A stretch of DNA of 8,668 nucleotides from JBDIBB01 sp039812685 (GTDB lineage Bacteria > Acidobacteriota > Vicinamibacteria > Vicinamibacterales > JAFNAJ01): positions 1-8,668 of the forward strand of contig JBDIBB010000156.1 of the NCBI GenBank assembly GCA_039812685.1, in the 5' to 3' direction. Shown here one piece after another: positions 6,929 to 8,668 of the stretch. Each line of letters begins with the position of its first letter. Position 1 is the first letter of the stretch. The position numbers and the translations under genes are program-made. Under the pieces are notes generated by a model. The model searched no databases. It saw only the letters and a program-made list of their open reading frames with translations, and had not been told where the DNA came from.

Positions 6929-7672
6929 TCAGGGCCGCTTCGCGCCCGGTGCCGGCGCCTTCGCGGCCGAGGGTCCGGATTGCCGGGTCCAGGCGAGCCA
7001 TCCCGACAACCCGTAGTAGTACGCGGGAAACACGAGCGAGTACCACCGCGCCCAGCCGGGAACCGCGTCCCACCACCACAGGGCGGCGAGCAGCGCGCCG
7101 CCCCAGGTGACGCCGAGCGCCACGGTGAGCGGCATCAGCACCGGTGTCCGCGACGGATAGACGTAACGCAGCGGCGCCAGCACCAGCGCGGCATGAGAAA
7201 CGATGACGACCGCGTTGAAGGCCGGCGTGGTCCGCCACATCATCAGGTAGAGCACCAGCACGTTCCAGTACGACGGCCAGCCCGTGAAGTAGTGATCGGC
7301 CGTCTTCGCGTCGGCGCGAGAGAAGCCGCAGGCGCTGGCGAGCAGCATGGCCGCCGGCGCCGCCAGTCGCCAGGCCTCGGGCACCAGCGGCGCGTGCCAC
7401 ACCATCAGGGCCGGCACGAAGACGTAGGTGAGGTAGTCGACGATATCGTCGAGGTGCGCGCCGCTGAAGTGCGGGAGACGCCGGTGGACGTCGACGGCAC
7501 GCGCCAGCCAGCCGTCGGTGGCGTCCACCACGACCTGCAGCGCCAGCCAGGCGAACGCGAGCCGGTAGTCGCGATCGAGGACCGCCACCGCGGCCAGCAT
7601 GGCCAGCACGGCCCCGCTGGCCGTGTAGGCGTGGACGGCCCAGGCGGCGGCGAGGCCGAGCCCTCGGGTCAC
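6929..7672 (-). CDS. pcs: Phosphatidylcholine synthase (CDP-alcohol phosphatidyltransferase family)
   Basis: Makes phosphatidylcholine from CDP-diacylglycerol and choline, releasing CMP, at the inner membrane. 247 residues, close to the usual ~240 of bacterial Pcs. Membrane helices begin at LGLAAAWAVHAYTASGAVLA, the typical Pcs N-terminus. The catalytic motif is D50-x2-D53-G-x2-A-R58-x12-G71-x3-D75-x3-D79. The 12-residue gap before the glycine, where most CDP-alcohol transferases have 8, and the following segment DYLTYVFVPAL are features of Pcs and separate it from PgsA/PssA. All four metal-binding aspartates are present. The frame is open further upstream to 7831, but that extension is Arg-rich shadow sequence inside the thioesterase gene; the GTG at 7672 gives the family N-terminus and sits 4 bases after the thioesterase stop (TGA-TCCC-GTG), indicating translational coupling. 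No separate ribosome site is evident. Requires a choline supply, presumably external; no choline transporter is in the window. Confidence 0.92.
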   Translation of the reverse strand: MTRGLGLAAAWAVHAYTASGAVLAMLAAVAVLDRDYRLAFAWLALQVVVDATDGWLARAVDVHRRLPHFSGAHLDDIVDYLTYVFVPALMVWHAPLVPEAWRLAAPAAMLLASACGFSRADAKTADHYFTGWPSYWNVLVLYLMMWRTTPAFNAVVIVSHAALVLAPLRYVYPSRTPVLMPLTVALGVTWGGALLAALWWWDAVPGWARWYSLVFPAYYYGLSGWLAWTRQSGPSAAKAPAPGAKRP

Positions 7673-7676
7673 GGGA

Positions 7677-8210
7677 TCAGCGACGTCGAGGACGGGCGCT
7701 CTTCGCCGCGCGCGCCGTCGCGAACTTCTCGAGGTGGTCGCTGCCGAGCACCACGCACAGCGCCTGGCCCTCGGCCAGCAACTGGCCATCGGCCGCCAGC
7801 AACCGGCCGCGGGTGTGCACCTTGCGGCCATCCACCCGCTCCACCCAGGTCTCGAACGTGGCGTCGGTGCCGAGCGGCACCATGGCGCGGAAGTCGACCG
7901 ACAGGCGTGCGACCACCACGTGGTGGCCGTCGGCCCACGCGGCGGCGCCGAGGGCCTCGTCCATCACGGCCGACACCGCGCCGCCGTGCGCGTGTCCGGG
8001 AGGTCCCTGCGTTTCGGGCCCGAACCAGGCGCGCCCGACCAGGTGCGAGTCGCCCGACCGTCTGAAATACGCCACGCGCAGCCGGTGCGTGGACGGCCCG
8101 CCCGAAACGAACGACTCGCCTGCCGTCAACTCCGGGAAAGGTGAGAACGGCGTCCAGTCCCCGGCCACCTCGATGGGGGGCGGAACGGCCGATGCGTCAT
8201 GGTGCATCAT
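7677..8210 (-). CDS. PaaI/THEM4-like hotdog-fold thioesterase
   Basis: Predicted cytoplasmic acyl-CoA (or acyl-ACP) thioesterase; substrate unknown. 177 residues. The hotdog core runs from about residue 40 to 155, with the signature HAHGGAVSAVMDEALG (73-88): H75-G-G and D84 match the HGGxxxxxxD catalytic helix of the PaaI/THEM4 group. The strands LSVDFRAMVPLG and GRKVHTRGRLLA are typical of the fold. The N-terminal ~40 residues and the basic C-terminus (AKSARPRRR) are extensions. The start is the double ATG at 8210-8205. The open frame continues up to 8375, but that stretch is Arg/Trp-rich and overlaps the small gene upstream, so it is left out; no clear ribosome site precedes the ATG. It lies 31 bases after the small coiled-coil gene and 4 bases before pcs, so it is probably co-transcribed with both. 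Confidence 0.85.
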   Translation of the reverse strand: MMHHDASAVPPPIEVAGDWTPFSPFPELTAGESFVSGGPSTHRLRVAYFRRSGDSHLVGRAWFGPETQGPPGHAHGGAVSAVMDEALGAAAWADGHHVVVARLSVDFRAMVPLGTDATFETWVERVDGRKVHTRGRLLAADGQLLAEGQALCVVLGSDHLEKFATARAAKSARPRRR

Positions 8211-8241
8211 GGAGAACCCGGCGGAGCCGGCGCAAGCGCGC

Positions 8242-8496
8242 TCAGGCCCCGGCGGCCAGCCGGCGATCGATCTCGGCCAGCGCCTGGTCGATCTGCTGGC
8301 GTCGTATCGTGTGCGTTGTCGTCTCCAACTGCCGCTGCAGGTCCACGCGTGCCAGCCGGAGCGATTCGATCGCACGCGTCTTCTCGGGATCCTTCACCGG
8401 GCCGGCGGCGCGGCGCTGCCGCTCGGTTTCGCGCGCGTCGATCTGTTCCTGCAGGCGTGCCTCGGCGTCGACGAGGCCTTCTCCGGAATCGCTCAT
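8242..8496 (-). CDS. Small charged, probably coiled-coil protein of unknown function
   Basis: 84 residues, rich in Arg, Glu, Gln and Ala, with no signal peptide and no membrane segment. Two likely helices are seen, about 8-30 and 38-82, the second with heptad-like spacing (IESLRLARVDLQRQL ... IDQALAEIDRRL) that suggests a coiled coil or helical hairpin. I do not recognise a family. The ATG at 8496 is supported by GGAGA at 8511-8507, about 10 bases upstream; an in-frame extension to 8586 would run through the hairpin region and is unlikely. It is the first gene of the operon with the thioesterase and pcs. It could be a scaffold or regulator of them, but nothing in the sequence shows this. Confidence 0.7.
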   Translation of the reverse strand: MSDSGEGLVDAEARLQEQIDARETERQRRAAGPVKDPEKTRAIESLRLARVDLQRQLETTTHTIRRQQIDQALAEIDRRLAAGA

Positions 8497-8506
8497 AGTG
8501 TCGTGG

Positions 8507-8511
8507 TCTCC
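8507..8511 (-). promoter_or_regulatory. Ribosome binding site for the small coiled-coil gene
   Basis: GGAGA on the minus strand, 10 bases before ATG 8496. It is one of only two clear Shine-Dalgarno sequences in the window (the other is before ATG 2756) and favours this start over the longer frame. Confidence 0.6.
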
Positions 8512-8515
8512 GCTG

Positions 8516-8546
8516 ATCGTCCGGTCTGGCGGCGACCGGACACGAT
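8516..8546 (-). promoter_or_regulatory. Strong dyad / leader hairpin upstream of the small gene-thioesterase-pcs operon
   Basis: GTCCGGTC (8519-8526), 7-base spacer TGGCGGC, GACCGGAC (8534-8541) is a perfect 8-bp inverted repeat. In an alternative register the stem extends to 11 pairs with a 2-base bulge: ATCG (8516-8519) with CGAT (8543-8546), and TCCGGTC with GACCGGA. It lies just upstream of the ribosome site and directly downstream of the candidate -10 box. As DNA it has the size of a repressor dyad; as RNA it would be a stable 5' leader hairpin. Which of the two applies is not decided by the sequence. Confidence 0.5.
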
Positions 8547-8552
8547 AGTTTA
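8547..8552 (-). promoter_or_regulatory. Candidate -10 element of the pcs operon
   Basis: TAAACT on the minus strand, in a short AT-rich island (TGTAAACTAT) within otherwise GC-rich DNA. It matches four of six -10 bases. No acceptable -35 box is seen 16-18 bases upstream. A start about 7 bases downstream would place the first transcribed base at the edge of the dyad at 8541. Confidence 0.3.
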
Positions 8553-8668
8553 CAGGAAACCGGGCCTCGCGACGGGTGACCCCCACCGCCTGGGTGCACG
8601 TCAGCAGAGTGAGACCACGAGGTCGCGATGTGGCCCGGCGCTGAGAATACGGTTGATATTACAGTGTG
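8553..8668. other. Non-coding right flank
   Basis: No gene is supported here. Contents seen: GAGACCACGA at 8611-8620, the inverted copy of TCGTGGTCTC at 8501-8510; a short GACC-ACGA-GGTC dyad at 8613-8624; and an AT-rich end (8642-8668) with a -35-like TTGATA at 8653-8658 on the plus strand, which could belong to a gene starting right of the window. Confidence 0.4.

Noticed and set aside
7673..7831. N-terminal extension of the pcs frame
   Set aside because: 53 Arg/Ser/Ala-rich residues lying within the thioesterase gene; family N-terminus matches the GTG at 7672.
6377..8065. 562-residue plus-strand open frame
   Set aside because: Crosses the M61 3' end and runs antisense to pcs and the thioesterase; no recognisable motif.
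8211..8375. N-terminal extension of the thioesterase frame
   Set aside because: Arg/Trp/Ser-rich shadow of the small coiled-coil gene; the hotdog protein is complete from ATG 8210.
1..8668. CRISPR array, tRNA, rRNA, transposase, toxin-antitoxin pair or phage genes
   Set aside because: Looked for on both strands; no regularly spaced repeats, RNA gene signatures or mobile-element motifs were seen.

Overview
The window is very GC-rich (roughly 70% by eye), densely coding bacterial DNA. Coding is arranged in blocks of alternating strand with short gaps. The gene mix (a secreted TSP3-type surface protein, a TMTC-like GT-C membrane protein, an M61 peptidase with a PDZ domain, and a phosphatidylcholine synthase) suggests a chromosomal segment of an acidobacterium, perhaps of the Vicinamibacteria type. 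That assignment is inference; no rRNA or other marker gene is present. I see no tRNA, rRNA, CRISPR array, insertion sequence or phage gene.

Layout. (1) 1-1809, plus strand: the C-terminal 602 residues of a secreted protein whose start lies left of the window. It has an Ig/Fn3-like segment, a calcium-binding TSP3-type segment and four tandem repeats of about 105 residues. It converges on block 2, with a perfect hairpin (1816-1833) between. (2) 4498-1824, minus strand: a two-gene operon of a GT-C-fold polytopic membrane protein followed by a SAM-dependent methyltransferase, abutting with a GTGA stop/start overlap or a 5-base gap. (3) 4608-6879, plus strand: a small exported Cys/His protein with a duplicated Ada-like metal-site motif, then an exported M61 (glycyl aminopeptidase-like) metallopeptidase with a PDZ domain. 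A 85-base gap with a long imperfect hairpin separates them. (4) 8496-6929, minus strand: a three-gene operon of a small charged, probably coiled-coil protein, a PaaI/THEM4-like hotdog thioesterase and a phosphatidylcholine synthase. The 172-base upstream region holds a striking dyad and a weak promoter-like sequence.

How the genes may work together. Block 4 is the most coherent: Pcs makes phosphatidylcholine from CDP-diacylglycerol and choline, and the neighbouring acyl-CoA thioesterase-type enzyme suggests a link to acyl-chain turnover, with the small protein of unknown role. Block 2 looks like cell-surface glycan or glycolipid modification (polyprenyl-sugar-dependent transferase plus methyltransferase). 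Block 3 encodes two exported proteins, one likely metal-binding and one a zinc peptidase. I see no clear new defence or mobile system. The items most worth a second look are the Pcs-thioesterase operon with its dyad and the exported double Ada-like protein.

Many long open frames lie opposite or out of frame with these genes (for example 280-1503 minus, 840-2912 plus, 2585-4594 plus). Their Arg/Ala/Pro/Gly-rich, motif-free translations mark them as high-GC shadows and they are not annotated.
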